Source of the DNA: Cordilura impudica
Taxonomy: Eukaryota; Arthropoda; Insecta; Diptera; Scathophagidae
Length of the DNA stretch: 64,000 nt
Assembly (NCBI GenBank): GCA_963682025.1
Contig: OY821518.1
Span: 219,634,868 to 219,698,867, forward strand
Reading direction: 5' to 3'
How positions within the stretch are numbered: position 1 is the first letter of the stretch; each line of letters starts with the position of its first letter. Shown here in pieces: positions 12,101 to 22,400 of the stretch. The notes under the pieces were generated by a model that saw only the letters and a program-made list of their open reading frames with translations, had not been told where the DNA came from and made no database searches. Made by a program: the position numbers and the translations under genes.

Positions 12101-12226
12101 TGGATTATTTACTTTTGATACAAAGTTTAGTTCCTTTAAAGGTTTTATATAATTTTTAGAGGCACCCGTGTCAATTAGCAATCTAATTTTTTTCCCTGCT
12201 ATCGTTCTCTCTACATACGGTAGCAA
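9149..12226 (-). CDS. pol: Errantivirus Pol polyprotein (protease, reverse transcriptase, RNase H, integrase)
   Basis: Open for 1025 codons with domains in the usual gypsy order. Aspartic protease: LLIDTGASKNY near residue 20. Reverse transcriptase: YVDD at residues 329-332. RNase H: TTDASSLGIGAVLSQ near 489. Integrase: HHCC zinc finger near 737-775 and catalytic D, D, E near 801, 856 and 893 (HIDIYSTD, YCDNEPS, GQVERFHS). The listed start is TTG, not ATG. Pol is reached by -1 frameshifting from gag, and the frame stays open back to the slippery site at 12238-12244. No catalytic residue appears to be missing. The stop lies 13 bases inside the open env frame. Confidence 0.96.
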   Translation of the reverse strand: MLPYVERTIAGKKIRLLIDTGASKNYIKPLKELNFVSKVNNPFIVKSLHGNNIVEKKCTMRLFNVNTTFFLLPDLTTFDGIIGLDFLYQTNAILDFRNKRLRTSTESENMKFLKCLSVNFTNTDDIEVPQQIEKQFQKMIKKRIGVFADPNEALPFNTRIVATIRTEDEDPIYSKLYPYPMGVSDFVNSEMRSMLKDGIIRPSRSPYNNPVWVVDKKGTDAQGNAKKRLVIDFRKLNSKTIDDKYPIPNIVAILSNLGKAKFFTTLDLKSGFHQILLAEKDREKTAFSVGNGKYEFCRLPFGLKNAPSIFQRAIDDVLRDQIGKSCYVYVDDVIIFSESMEGHVEHIAWVLDRLNEANMRVSREKSNFFKKQVEYLGFVVCEKGITTSPSKIETIKNYERPTTLFNVRSFLGLASYYRCFIKDFASVARPLTNILKGENGNVSATRSKKIPVRLNEEQYQAFEKLKRVLTSEDVLLLYPDYNKSFDLTTDASSLGIGAVLSQDGKPITMISRTLKDSELNFATNERELLAIVWALKCLRNYLYGVRNLNIYTDHQPLTFAVSDRNSNAKIKRWKAFIDEHNAHIFYKPGKENFVADALSRQNIHALEEEAQSDRATIHSEQSLTYTIESTEKPVNCFRNQIIIEQSEVPSTRTIIMFGEKTRHLINFSNRENLMQIVYDAVKKDVVNAIHCELPILAFIQNNLVKTFPTTTFWHASRMVIDIFNKSEQKEIVVTEHNRAHRAAQENTKQILQDYFFPKMTRLANEIVANCKICRKAKYDRHPKKHIIGETPIPSHVGEILHIDIYSTDKKFFLTCIDKFSKFAIVQPIDSRTIVDIEPPILQLMNFYPHVKTVYCDNEPSLNSGTIRSLLLNRFDVQIVNAPPLHSTSNGQVERFHSTLAEIARCLKIERNLNDTVELILQATIEYNKTIHSVTKKRPIDIVHAFPPEFEAEIRERVNRAQDVQMQRLNETRQNRTFQRGDKVLVKTNRRLGNKLTPLYIEEEIEADLGTTVLIKGRAVHKDNLR

Positions 12227-13536
12227 GGAATCTTGTCTAAAAAATTAATTTGGTCATATTCTTCGATTTCATTTTCTATATCTGTTGCCTCTATTTCTGC
12301 TAGGTGTTGATATTCTTGCTCTGGATGATCTCCTGAGATCTCTTCCTGTGACAGGTTGTTGACCCTCTGATGTTTGGGTCCGGTAAACCTGGCTGTGCCG
12401 CTATTCGGCCTCTTAAAAACTTGTCCCAGGGCTTGAGTATTTTGGTATTGAAATTGTTGATTTGCCTGGTATTGTGTCGGTTGCCTAAATTTTGATGAAG
12501 GATCAACATCCATTGGTTGAACAACATCTTGCTTTGTAGGGCCTAAATTGTTTTGTTGTCGCTGTCTATTAAAGTAAGGATTTTTTCCCTGTCGATAGTC
12601 ATTTGAAACAAAATTTCTGGGGCTTTGTTGCCTTTGTTCAAGTCTATGTGCCTTATCTTCTACGCTTCTCGCATAATTTGTTGCAAATAGAAATCGCTCG
12701 TGGTTTGACTCGACTTCTTGAGCCAGCGCCAGAGCGGATGGCAGGTCCTTTGGACGAGCCGAAAAAAGAACGTCGCTTAAAGACTTCTTTGTTCCTGAAA
12801 TAAAAACACGCAAAGCGTCTTGTCTGTATTTTTCATTTAGCGACGCGGCCACTACACTGTCATACGACATTATCGTCTTATTTATTAAAAGAGTAAGTTT
12901 TTTTTCTACTTCATCGTAGTATTGTAGTAATGTCATATTTGCTTGTCGAAGGGTCGATAGTTCTTGCTCGATGAGATATATTGGGCGCTTGTCAGCGTAA
13001 GTAAAGTCTAGCCTGTTAATAATTGCCTTGAAATTCAGAGGTGTGTCGTATGATGATAGCACCATGTCCGCCGAACCCTTGACTTTGTTTCTAATAATCC
13101 CTAGGGCTTGGTAGTGTTTTGAGCTGCCTTGATATTGTTCAAAAATTTTGTACGCTGTATGCGCCGCTTTTCGCCAAGAAACGTATGTTTCATGTTTGCC
13201 GTCAAAGTCTGGTAACGATTTTACTATATCCAAAGGTTCGTCACACCCTATTCTATTATCGATTTCTGCATCCCTATACACTTCTACTTGTGGTGAAGAA
13301 ACCGTCGAGTTAGCTAATCTGTTTGTAGCTTCTAACAATTTTTGCTCAAAATTCCTTTCCTGAACTGCCAGCGCGCTGTTCACGGCGGCCTCTACTACCT
13401 GTCTCAATTCGTCTGCCTTAAGTGCCATTTCCTGATTTCTATTCGACCACCAATTTGAATCGCGGGTTGTACGGCTTATTGGTTGTAATCTAGCTGCTAA
13501 TTCTGTAGAGATCTCTTCCAAATCACTGTCAGTCAT
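12211..13536 (-). CDS. gag: Errantivirus Gag
   Basis: 441-residue structural protein that should form the particle core and bind genomic RNA. It starts at ATG 13536 (MTDSDLEEIS). The N-terminal third looks helical and charged, and the region SLPDFDGKHETYVSWRKAA is typical of insect gypsy Gags. The C-terminal third is rich in Q, N and R (for example RQGKNPYFNRQRQQNN). It lacks the CCHC zinc knuckle found in most other retroelements, as errantivirus Gags do. The last codons overlap pol by 16 bases in another frame. Confidence 0.93.
   Translation of the reverse strand: MTDSDLEEISTELAARLQPISRTTRDSNWWSNRNQEMALKADELRQVVEAAVNSALAVQERNFEQKLLEATNRLANSTVSSPQVEVYRDAEIDNRIGCDEPLDIVKSLPDFDGKHETYVSWRKAAHTAYKIFEQYQGSSKHYQALGIIRNKVKGSADMVLSSYDTPLNFKAIINRLDFTYADKRPIYLIEQELSTLRQANMTLLQYYDEVEKKLTLLINKTIMSYDSVVAASLNEKYRQDALRVFISGTKKSLSDVLFSARPKDLPSALALAQEVESNHERFLFATNYARSVEDKAHRLEQRQQSPRNFVSNDYRQGKNPYFNRQRQQNNLGPTKQDVVQPMDVDPSSKFRQPTQYQANQQFQYQNTQALGQVFKRPNSGTARFTGPKHQRVNNLSQEEISGDHPEQEYQHLAEIEATDIENEIEEYDQINFLDKIPCYRM
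12238..12244 (-). promoter_or_regulatory. -1 ribosomal frameshift slippery heptamer (T TTT TTA)
   Basis: Reading gag in frame, AAT TTT TTA GAC contains the canonical heptamer T TTT TTA, 25 bases before the gag stop. A -1 slip there enters pol as RQDSLLPYVERT without meeting a stop. This explains how pol is made although it has no ATG. I did not establish a stimulatory stem or pseudoknot downstream. Confidence 0.85.
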
Positions 13537-13801
13537 AAGGGAAATTCACTTTCTTACAAAGATTGGTTAATTCACAAATTGTAATGATAACAACTACATT
13601 TGGTTTTTTTGATAATGGCAAAACTTTAAAATTTTTTCACTTTTTTTTTTTTTTTTTTTTACTTTAATCTTTGTATTTTTATTTTTTTCTAAAATTAATT
13701 TCACTTTTTCACTGAGCGTCTACTTACATTTTATCTTGATTTATTAACTTAACGTATCCTAATGACGTCTGCCTTTGCCGCTGTTGCTGATTGTTTCTTG
13801 T

Positions 13802-13978
13802 ATTGTAAGCTGCTGCTGTAGCCACTGTTCTGCTTATTGATGTTATATGTTTTTGTTCTGTTCCCGTTGATTTGACGTAGAAATTTAATGTAGTAAGTTG
13901 TTGTTGTTACCAATGTTCTGCTTAGCGATGTTATATTGCTGCTTTTCTGTTTCCCGTCGGTCTGACGTAAAAACCTTA
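13802..13978 (-). repeat. Two ~88-90 bp imperfect tandem repeats in the errantivirus leader
   Basis: GTTCTGCTTA recurs with an offset of 88 bases and TGACGTA with an offset of 90, inside the untranslated leader between gag and the 5' LTR. In gypsy the equivalent region is an insulator made of Su(Hw) sites, but I do not see the TGCATA core here. Function unknown. Confidence 0.6.
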
Positions 13979-14054
13979 TTCGTCGTTATAATAATTTTTT
14001 ATTTGCACTTGTTGTGGAGAAATTTAAATAAATTTAAACGACTTGGCTTTGGTT

Positions 14055-14073
14055 CATAAGCCGTTGGGCGCCA
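14055..14073 (-). other. Primer binding site for lysine tRNA
   Basis: On the minus strand, (T)GGCGCCCAAC follows the 5' LTR end AACT directly, so the match starts within the last LTR base. It fits the 3' end of tRNA-Lys, the primer used by gypsy itself. Confidence 0.85.
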
Positions 14074-14368
14074 GTTTTAATAAAATATTCTTTATTAAAT
14101 GAATTCCAAAATAGAACTAACTGTATCATTCACAAAACAAAAATTTATATTTAAAATTAAACCCGTTGAGACTGCCGAACTTGCATTTATTTTTGGTGTC
14201 ATATATTAGACAAGCAACGTCCACAACATTGTTGTCAGCCAAAGCAGTGATCGCTGTGTTGTTGTTTATTCTTTAGCATACGCAAAAACCGCTGATGGTG
14301 CACTATGAGCTGACTACTATGCATGTTTAGCTAGGCAACCACCTTGTTGCTGCGCGGATGTGTTAACT
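14073..14368 (-). repeat. 5' LTR of the errantivirus
   Basis: 296 bp, same sequence as 7385-7680 as far as I can read. The TACA target duplication follows at 14369-14372. Confidence 0.95.
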
Positions 14369-14372
14369 TACA

Positions 14373-15429
14373 CATATTATATTACTTTATAAATTCTTTG
14401 ACTAACCCCTATACAATTATATGTTCTCATATAAGTATAACATCGCCATGATATTTTATCAAACATGTGTCAATACATAATAAATATGGCGTATTTGCTT
14501 AGTTGATGTTTTAGGAACATATGAGTAATCCCATTGAATATTGTCATGACTGCAACATTTTTGGACCTTGCCCACCCAACAAATAACATCTGACATCAAT
14601 CTGGAAAAAATTTCATGGCAGTCTCAATCAAATGTGGTTCATTCATTCCTCTACGTCTATTAATTAATTGCAATTTTCCATGTTTTATTGCTTTATTGCT
14701 TATGGAAATTTTTTGGGTTTTTTTCTTTGAAATGACACTCATTGCGTTAATGCAAAAAAACATATAAACAAACCATTAAGAAAAGGATTCTGCATGTCAT
14801 TTTTATTGACTAACACTCTGACAGTCAACAAGTGCATCTTTTATGATGCAGAATTGTGGTTCTGTCCACGCAATGAAATGAAAAAAAAAAACAATAAAAA
14901 CAATTGTTAGCAACTGAAACGTAAATAATAAAAAAGGACCAATAAAATTGAAAAAAGCCTTAACTTTAAAAAAGGATTGTGAATATTGTTTGTATTGAGA
15001 CTCATTGCTTGCCAAAACTAGGTAATTGTGCAAATGTATGGAAAAAAAATCACGAAAAACTAAAAGAATAAAATAGCTATTGTAATTCTAGGAAACGATT
15101 TTGAATATTATTGTAAAAGGCTTCATAAAAATATTTTTCTTTCATGATGCAAGATGTGTTTGTGTCTTAAATCATTCATTGCAAAATTATATGAAAAAAA
15201 AACCGGCAATAAAAGCAATTGCAGGTAGGAATGATTATTACCAAAAAAAAAGGGTAATAAATCATAATAAATGTTATATATTAAAAAATAGAAAATACGC
15301 TAATAAATAGTTGTATTTACAACTAAAAAGGATCAAGTTCTAGTACCTGTTATTTTTTTTTTACCAGTATACATTCAGCAATATGTATATTTAAATTTTT
15401 CGGCATTATTAATCTAACAGGCAAACCGA
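14373..15429. other. AT-rich stretch without a recognised gene
   Basis: No coding similarity. It may contain the 5' end of the Helentron. CCCCTATACAATTATATG near 14408 weakly resembles the family 5' terminus, but not enough to fix it. Confidence 0.4.
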
Positions 15430-16070
15430 TTTAACAAAAGTGCGGAAAGTTTGTGAGAAACAAATACATAATTTTTTTAATTTAAATATTTTGAGAAAGT
15501 GCGTGTAAAACAAAAGAAAACGCAGAATTTTTTAAATCGTTGCGAAATAACTGCGTGGAAAGAAAATAAAAAAACAGTTTTTTTTAAAACTACTTCTTAA
15601 TTTAAAAAAATTTCTTTGAAAGTTTCAAAGAAAGTCTAGAAAATATTACCAAAAGTATAACGAAAATTGAACTAAGTATATTACTTGAAAAATCCTAAAA
15701 AAAGAAAGTTATTTGTTGTGCGGGAAGTGTGAAAAATTTAAAAAAGTATAACGGAAATTAATTTAAGTAAATTATTTGAAAATTATTTAAAAAAGAATTT
15801 TAACGAAAGTTATTCCATTGTGCGGAAAGTGTGTGAAAAAACATTGAAAAAATTTAAAAAAAAATATTACGAGAATTGAATTAAATAAATTATTTCAAAA
15901 TTCCTAAAAAAAAAATTTACGTAATTTATTTAATTCGGCGGAAAGTGTGTGAAAAAATATTGAAAAAATTTTAAAAAAATATCGCGAAAATTGCATTAAC
16001 TAAATTACTTGAAAATTTATTAAAAAAAAAAAAAAAATTTTTAACGAAAGTTATTTCATTATTATATACG
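15430..16070 (+). repeat. Degenerate ~100-115 bp tandem repeats upstream of the Helentron gene
   Basis: The core GCGGAAAGTGTGTGAAAAA returns in variants near 15443, 15722, 15823 and 15938. Runs of A and T and AACGAAAGTTATTT-type text lie in between. The array lies immediately before the Helentron reading frame and is probably part of the element, either promoter or 5' untranslated region. Confidence 0.5.
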
Positions 16071-16102
16071 ATTCTTGACCTGTCTACAAAAATACCTTAA
16101 CG

Positions 16103-16152
16103 GTAAGTAACTGATGGTATTAACAAAATTTAACCACACGTAATTATTTCAG
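16103..16152 (+). other. Possible 50-nt intron in the Helentron 5' leader
   Basis: CG|GTAAGTAACTG and TAATTATTTCAG| make good donor and acceptor sites 50 nt apart in an AT-rich leader, 253 bases before the ATG. A splice here would not change the protein. Confidence 0.3.
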
Positions 16153-16404
16153 TTTTTATCATTAAAAATTTTAAATACGATCAAAAATATCCATATTTAA
16201 CACAACAGATTAGTTGTTACAACCACCTGTTGCTAAAAATATCCAAAAATAACAAAGATTGTCATAAAATTTTTAACATACCACTACCTGAATTTATATT
16301 TTTTATATACGTGGGATTTTTTGTATTAACGGAAGTTATTTAGTTATTGAGTGATTTAGTTTTCAAATTTTATTGAGTTGTATATTTTTAACAAAACGCT
16401 TAAA

Positions 16405-19400
16405 ATGCCTAGAATACGCAAGCAAAGTGCCCAACAAAGGAATATGCTAATTAGACAAAGACTTCGCCACCTACGTGCTATGGCGGAAAACTATGAGAAT
16501 AATTTTCCTCATGTTCCAAATATAACATCAAGAGCTCAATCATACAATTCAGCGTGGCGTTCTAGTCGTCGCCAAGATCCTCAAGTAAGGTATCGAGAGC
16601 GATTATCGAATGCTGTGGCACAATCACAAAGACGAATTCAGTTAAGCTATCGCGATAATGAAAGATATCGTGATGCTATTCAGCATTCACAGAGACGAGC
16701 TGATTTAACATATAGAATGGTAGAACAGGCCCGTAATACTGTCGCGCATGAACAAAGACGCAATGATCAAGCATATAGATTGCAAGAACAGGCCCGTAAT
16801 ACTATCGAGCATGAACATAGGCGCGATGATCCAGCTTACAGGCTACAAGAACAGACCCGAAATACTGTCGAGCATGAAAATAGACGGGAAGATCCAGCAT
16901 ATAGGCTACAAGAACAGACCCGCAATACTGTCGAGCATCAACATAGATGTGATGATCTATCATATAGATTGGAAGAACAGGCCCGTAATACTGTCGCGCA
17001 TGAACAAAGACGCAATGAACAAGCATATAGATTGCAAGAACAGGCCCGTAATACTATCGCGCATGAACATAGGCGCGATGATCCAGCATACAGGCTACAA
17101 GAACAGACCCGCAATACTGACGAGCATCAGCATAGACGGGATGATCCAGCATATAGGCTAGAAGAACAGACCCGCAATACTCTCGAGCATCAGCATAGAC
17201 GCGATGATCCATCATATAGATTGGAAGAACAGGCCCGTAATACTGTCGCGCATGAACAAAGACGAAATGATCAAGCATATAGATTGCAAGAACAGGCCCG
17301 TAATACTATCGCGCATGAACATAGGCGCGATGATCCAGCATACAGGCTACAAGAACAGACCCGAAATACTGTCGAGCATGAACATAGACGGGATGATCCA
17401 GCATATAGGCTACAAGAACAGACCCGCAATACTGTCGAACATCAACGTAGACGCGATGATCCATCATATAGATTGCAAGAACAGATCCGCAATACTGTCG
17501 AGCATGAACGTAGACGGGATGATCCAGCATATAGACTTCAAGAACGGACCCGCAATACTGTCGAGCATCAACATAGACGGGATGATTCAGAATATCGAGA
17601 ACAAGAGCAGACACGAAACACAGAGCAGCATCAAAATAGACGATCTGATCCACATGTAAGCGGACAAGAACAAGGTCAAAATACTTTGCGCCGTTCTATT
17701 CGAAGACAAAGCATGCAATATAGAATATTAGAGCAGCAGCAAAATAGAAATCTTAGAGTGCGCATTCATAGACATGATATCGAAAATAGAGCCAGAGAAA
17801 ATAGTCGACAGGCAGACAGGAATAGAGCCATCAGAGAAGCCTTTTCTGAAGAAGATTTAGTGGAAAACAGATACATGATGACAACAAATCGGAATACATT
17901 AAGGTTCAACAGGTACAATGAAACCATAAAACAAGGACCGACAACAATTTGTACATGTTGTGGAGGATTATGGTTTCCACACCAGGTAGAAATAATTAAC
18001 AGGGAGACGCTGAATAATGTAAGTGTAGATTTTGTTAATGAGGTTTTTTGTCTTTCTGAAAAATTTCCATCAGCGAATAATAACTACAATTTTTGTAAAA
18101 CATGCAGCAGATCTATAAAAAATAAACAAAAGCCAAATATTCGTCTCTCTAATGGGCTTGAATTCCCAGAAATACCTCAGTGTCTAAACGATTTAACGTC
18201 TATTGAAGAACGGCTCATTACAGCAAGACTTCCTTTCATGATAATAGTTGCACTTGGATTCGAAAGGCAAAGTGCAATAAGAGGGGCTGTTGTTAATGTT
18301 CCTATTTCAGTCAATGAAACAGTAACGGCTCTTCCTAGAACTTTTGATCAAGCCCAGGTTATACAACTTCATTTACGGCGTCGCCTCGAGTATCAACATG
18401 ATTATATGACGGAAACTATTAGACCAGCTAGAGTTATTGAGGCTGCCAGGTATTTAATAACAACTGAATTATATATAAAACATGGTATTCATATCGAAAA
18501 CAGCTGGTTTGAAAGTTTTTCTTCCCAAAATGTTGTTCCATTCATTGCAGATCGTCAAGACGAAAATATAATCACAGATATTTTCAGTAACCAAATGAAT
18601 AACAATAGCTCTGATACAAACATCAATTTAGTAGATCAATTCAATCCAGAAGATCTAAATCCAGGAGGACAGGAAACATTACTCGATAATGTTCCAGTCG
18701 ATAACGTCCCTTTGCAAAGGGTAGTAATGGCTCCTGGCGAAGGCCAATGCCCACTTGACATGATAATGGATGCAGATTCTGAGGAACTTGCTTTTGTTTC
18801 AATATACGGAGGGAAAAAGAGAACATGTCCGGAAACATACAGTAAGATTGTTCGATCAGAGCTTCGTAGGTATGATAGACGTGCCTGCAGAACAGATAAG
18901 CTACTATATAGTTACAAGAAATTAGAGTTGCTCTCAATAAAAAGTGCTACATCTATTGCTTTACGCAAACATACCCGTTCGAGAAATGTTACAGCGGCCA
19001 ATACACTTAGTGAAACCTATATGAACAATCTTATTCAACACGATGATGGCTACCGAATTTTAAAAGGAATTCGTTCTTCCCCAGCTCATTGGGAAGCAGA
19101 AAAAAAGAAGGCGATTGCTATGATTAGACAGTTTGGCCTACCCACATTTTTTATAACTTTGTCTGCTGCGGAAACAAAATGGAGCGAATTATTAGTAATA
19201 TTAGCAAAAACCGTGGATAATACCGATATTTGCGAAGAAGATGCTTCTAACCTCAGTTTCACAGAGAAAGCGAGACTTATACGCAGTGACTCCATTACAT
19301 GTGCCCGATATTTTGATTTTCGATTCCGACAACTTTTCAGTCTTTTCAAAATGAACAATGGAGTTTTTGATAACCATTTTGTTGAGAAATATTATTGGAG

Positions 19401-22400
19401 AGTTGAGTTTCAGCAAAGAGGTTCTCCTCATATTCATGGAATGTACTGGCTTAAGAACTCCCCAAAAATCGATTTAAGTGATCAGTCTTCTTTTCCGTCC
19501 GTTGTTAATTTTATAGATAAATATATAAGTACAAGTAGTGCTGATCCTGATGTAGTGGAGTATATTCCCTATCAAAAGCACAATCACAATCGCTCTTGTA
19601 CTAGGGAGAATAGAGGTGAAAGAATTTGTCGATATGGAATACCATATCCCCCTATGCCCCAAACAGAAATCCTTCTTCCACTTCCTGAAGGTTTTGAAAA
19701 TGCATATCAACACAAGGAGGCGTATGATAGGATTCAAAGCCTACTGAATTCGAATTTAAACAGTGACCAAATAAGTCACTTCAATGACTTTGAAAATTTC
19801 TTAAGAAACGAGCACATTAGCATGTCATATGAAAACTATAAGTTGGCTCTACCATCGTCTTTAAAAAAACCTAAAATTTATTTACGTAGACGATTTGAGG
19901 ATAAAATGTTAAATGCATATAATCCAATTATTTTATCGTTGCATAGAGCAAATATGGATATTCAGTTTATCTTGGACGCATATGCATGTTGCAGTTATAT
20001 CGTTAATTACATTAACAAATCGAATCGTGGAATTTCAAGGATTTTAAGGGATGCAGTTGACGAAATTAGGGGTGGAAATTTTTCAATAAAACAAAAACTT
20101 CACCATATAGGGCATAAATTTATATCGGGAACCGAAATTTCAGCGCAAGAGGCCACGTATTGTTGTTTGGGAATGCACCTATCAGAAAGTAGCAATGCTG
20201 ATATATATATTAATACAGGTAGACCTGAAGAAAGAGTTTTTATTTTACGATCTCGCGAACAGCTTCAAAATTTGCCTTCAAATTCGACAGATATATATAC
20301 CAAAGGATTACTGGAACATTATATACAAAGACCTGATGAGTTAGAATCATTGTGCTTAGCAGACTTTGCGGCAAATTATAAGTTTTCTCGGTCAACAAAT
20401 ACAAATAATGAGGATAATTATAATGAGCATGCAGATAATGAGGAAAACGAAGTATCGGGAAGGCCTCTAAGACTCAAAGACAATAGCGGATTCGTTAAAA
20501 AGAAAACAAAACCACATGTTATTAGATACCGAAGATATAATGTAAATACTCATCGAAGTGATTACTTTAGAGAGTTAGTAATGCTGTACCACCCTTGGAG
20601 AGACGAGGAAAGCGAGCTCTTGCAAAATGACAATGAGACTTCGTGTATTATTAACAAGGAAAGCATTGAGTCAAATAGAAAACGGTATGATGTTTTAGAG
20701 GAAAGGGAACTTGATAATGTTCTTGACCGTCTTAGAAACGAAAGCATATCCGAAAACAACGTTAATGAGGATGATGAAAACCCCCCTATAGATAATGAAT
20801 TCAGAGTCCTCGGTGTACCCGAAATTAATCCAAATATAAATATTCTAAATATTCCTGAAAACGAAGAAGCTGATGGGACTTCAGAAGGTTCTATTCGCTT
20901 AATAAAACTCCCACCACTCATTTCTGAAACAGATTTACTAACAATGGTTAGATCTCTCAACAGTAAACAAAAACTGTATTTGACTCATTTGTTACATAAT
21001 ATAAAATCAGGCAATGTATTTCATGAGTTTATTGGTGGTGGTGCTGGAGTAGGTAAAAGTAGATTAATATCTGCAATATATCAATCGGTAAATTATCGAC
21101 TTAATTACATAGCTGGTACAGATCCCAATTTGGTTAAAATATTGCTATGTGCCACTACTGGAAAGGCTGCATTTGGAATTGGTGGAGCTACTCTTCATTC
21201 TATGTTTTCGTTACCGGTTAACCAATCTGCGGGAGAGTTACGACAGCTAAGTAACGATATGGCTAATGCTTTACATTCAAAATATTTAAATTTAAAACTT
21301 CTAATTATTGATGAAATATCAATGGTTGGGGCTAAAATGTTTAAATATCTTGATGCGAGATTAAAGCAAATTTTTAAAACCACAACAATGTTTGGAGGAA
21401 TTTCTGTGATAGTTTTCGGTGATCTAAAGCAACTTCCACCTGTAGGAGATAGTTGGATATTTTCTGCTCCCTCAAACGACGTATACAGCATTATATATGG
21501 ATCGTCATTATGGGATATGTTCAAATATTTTGAGCTTACTGAAATAATGCGTCAAAGAGATGATCAAGCATTTGCAAAAATTCTTAACAATATGGCTTGT
21601 GGTCAAATGTCGGAAAATGATATTTCTCTTTTAAGGTCTAGATGCATAACCGATGAAAGCAATGCGCCAGAGGAAGCAATTCATCTGTTGTCTACAAATA
21701 ATGAAGTAGACGCTTTCAATACCAGGAAACTTAATAAAATTCGAACTGAGGAATTTATATGCTATGCTGAGGACAATGTTAAAGCTGTTGGACTTTCCAG
21801 GGACAATAGAAATCGTATATTGGAAGCAGTAAAAGAGTTTAAGTCTTCTGAAGCACAGGGTCTTCTTTACAAATTACTCTTGAAAACAACTGCAAAATAC
21901 ATGATGACTATTAATGTTAATACCAACGATGGATTGGTCATGCAAATTGACTTTGATAATGCTCGCAAACCATTGACATTGTGGATTAAATTCTCTGAAA
22001 ATTCTGTTGGAGTATTAGCTCGTTCACAAAAGCGACATCCGGAAGAACCTCTTTGGACACCCCTGGAAACTATAGTGCGGTCATTTCAATACAAAAGTAA
22101 TGAAAACGTGAACATTGATCGTAAACAATTTCCAGTTGTTCCGGCCGAAGGCATAACGATTCATAAAAGCCAAGGAGCAACATATAATAATGTCGTTGTC
22201 CATTTAAAATCAGGAATGAAACGATCGGCATTATATGTAGCTTGTAGTCGAGCCAAAAGTGCATTAGGTCTTTATTTGGTTGGAAATTTCCCACCAAGAA
22301 ACATTAATAATACTAATGACTTAGTCCAAATGGAGATGAATAACCTTCAAAATACCAAAAAATTAGTAACACATTTTGATTTTTTTAAGGATACGAATTT

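Larger units (their letters stand above)
7385..14368 (-). mobile_element. Complete endogenous errantivirus (gypsy-type LTR retrotransposon with env)
   Basis: A 6984-bp provirus lies on the minus strand: 5' LTR, lysine-tRNA primer site, leader, gag, pol by -1 frameshift, env, polypurine tract, 3' LTR. LTR termini are AGTT...AACT. The two LTRs (296 bp each) look identical, which implies a very recent insertion. The host duplication is TACA on both sides (7381-7384 and 14369-14372). It lies in alternating pyrimidine-purine sequence, as gypsy integrases prefer. All three frames are open. Infectious or active status cannot be judged from sequence alone. Confidence 0.96.

Noticed and set aside
13802..13978. 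gypsy-type Su(Hw) insulator
   Set aside because: The repeats are in the right place but the TGCATA core motif is not visible.
14803..15033. Minus-strand 76-codon frame before the Helentron
   Set aside because: Low-complexity hydrophobic text from AT-rich DNA; no supporting signal.
16802..17659. Long open frames in other frames and on the minus strand over the Helentron repeat array
   Set aside because: The 63-bp repeat keeps several frames open by its composition; only the frame continuous with Rep and helicase has known domains.
16591..17718. CRISPR-like regular repeat array
   Set aside because: The units are contiguous, variable and coding, with no spacers, in an animal transposon.
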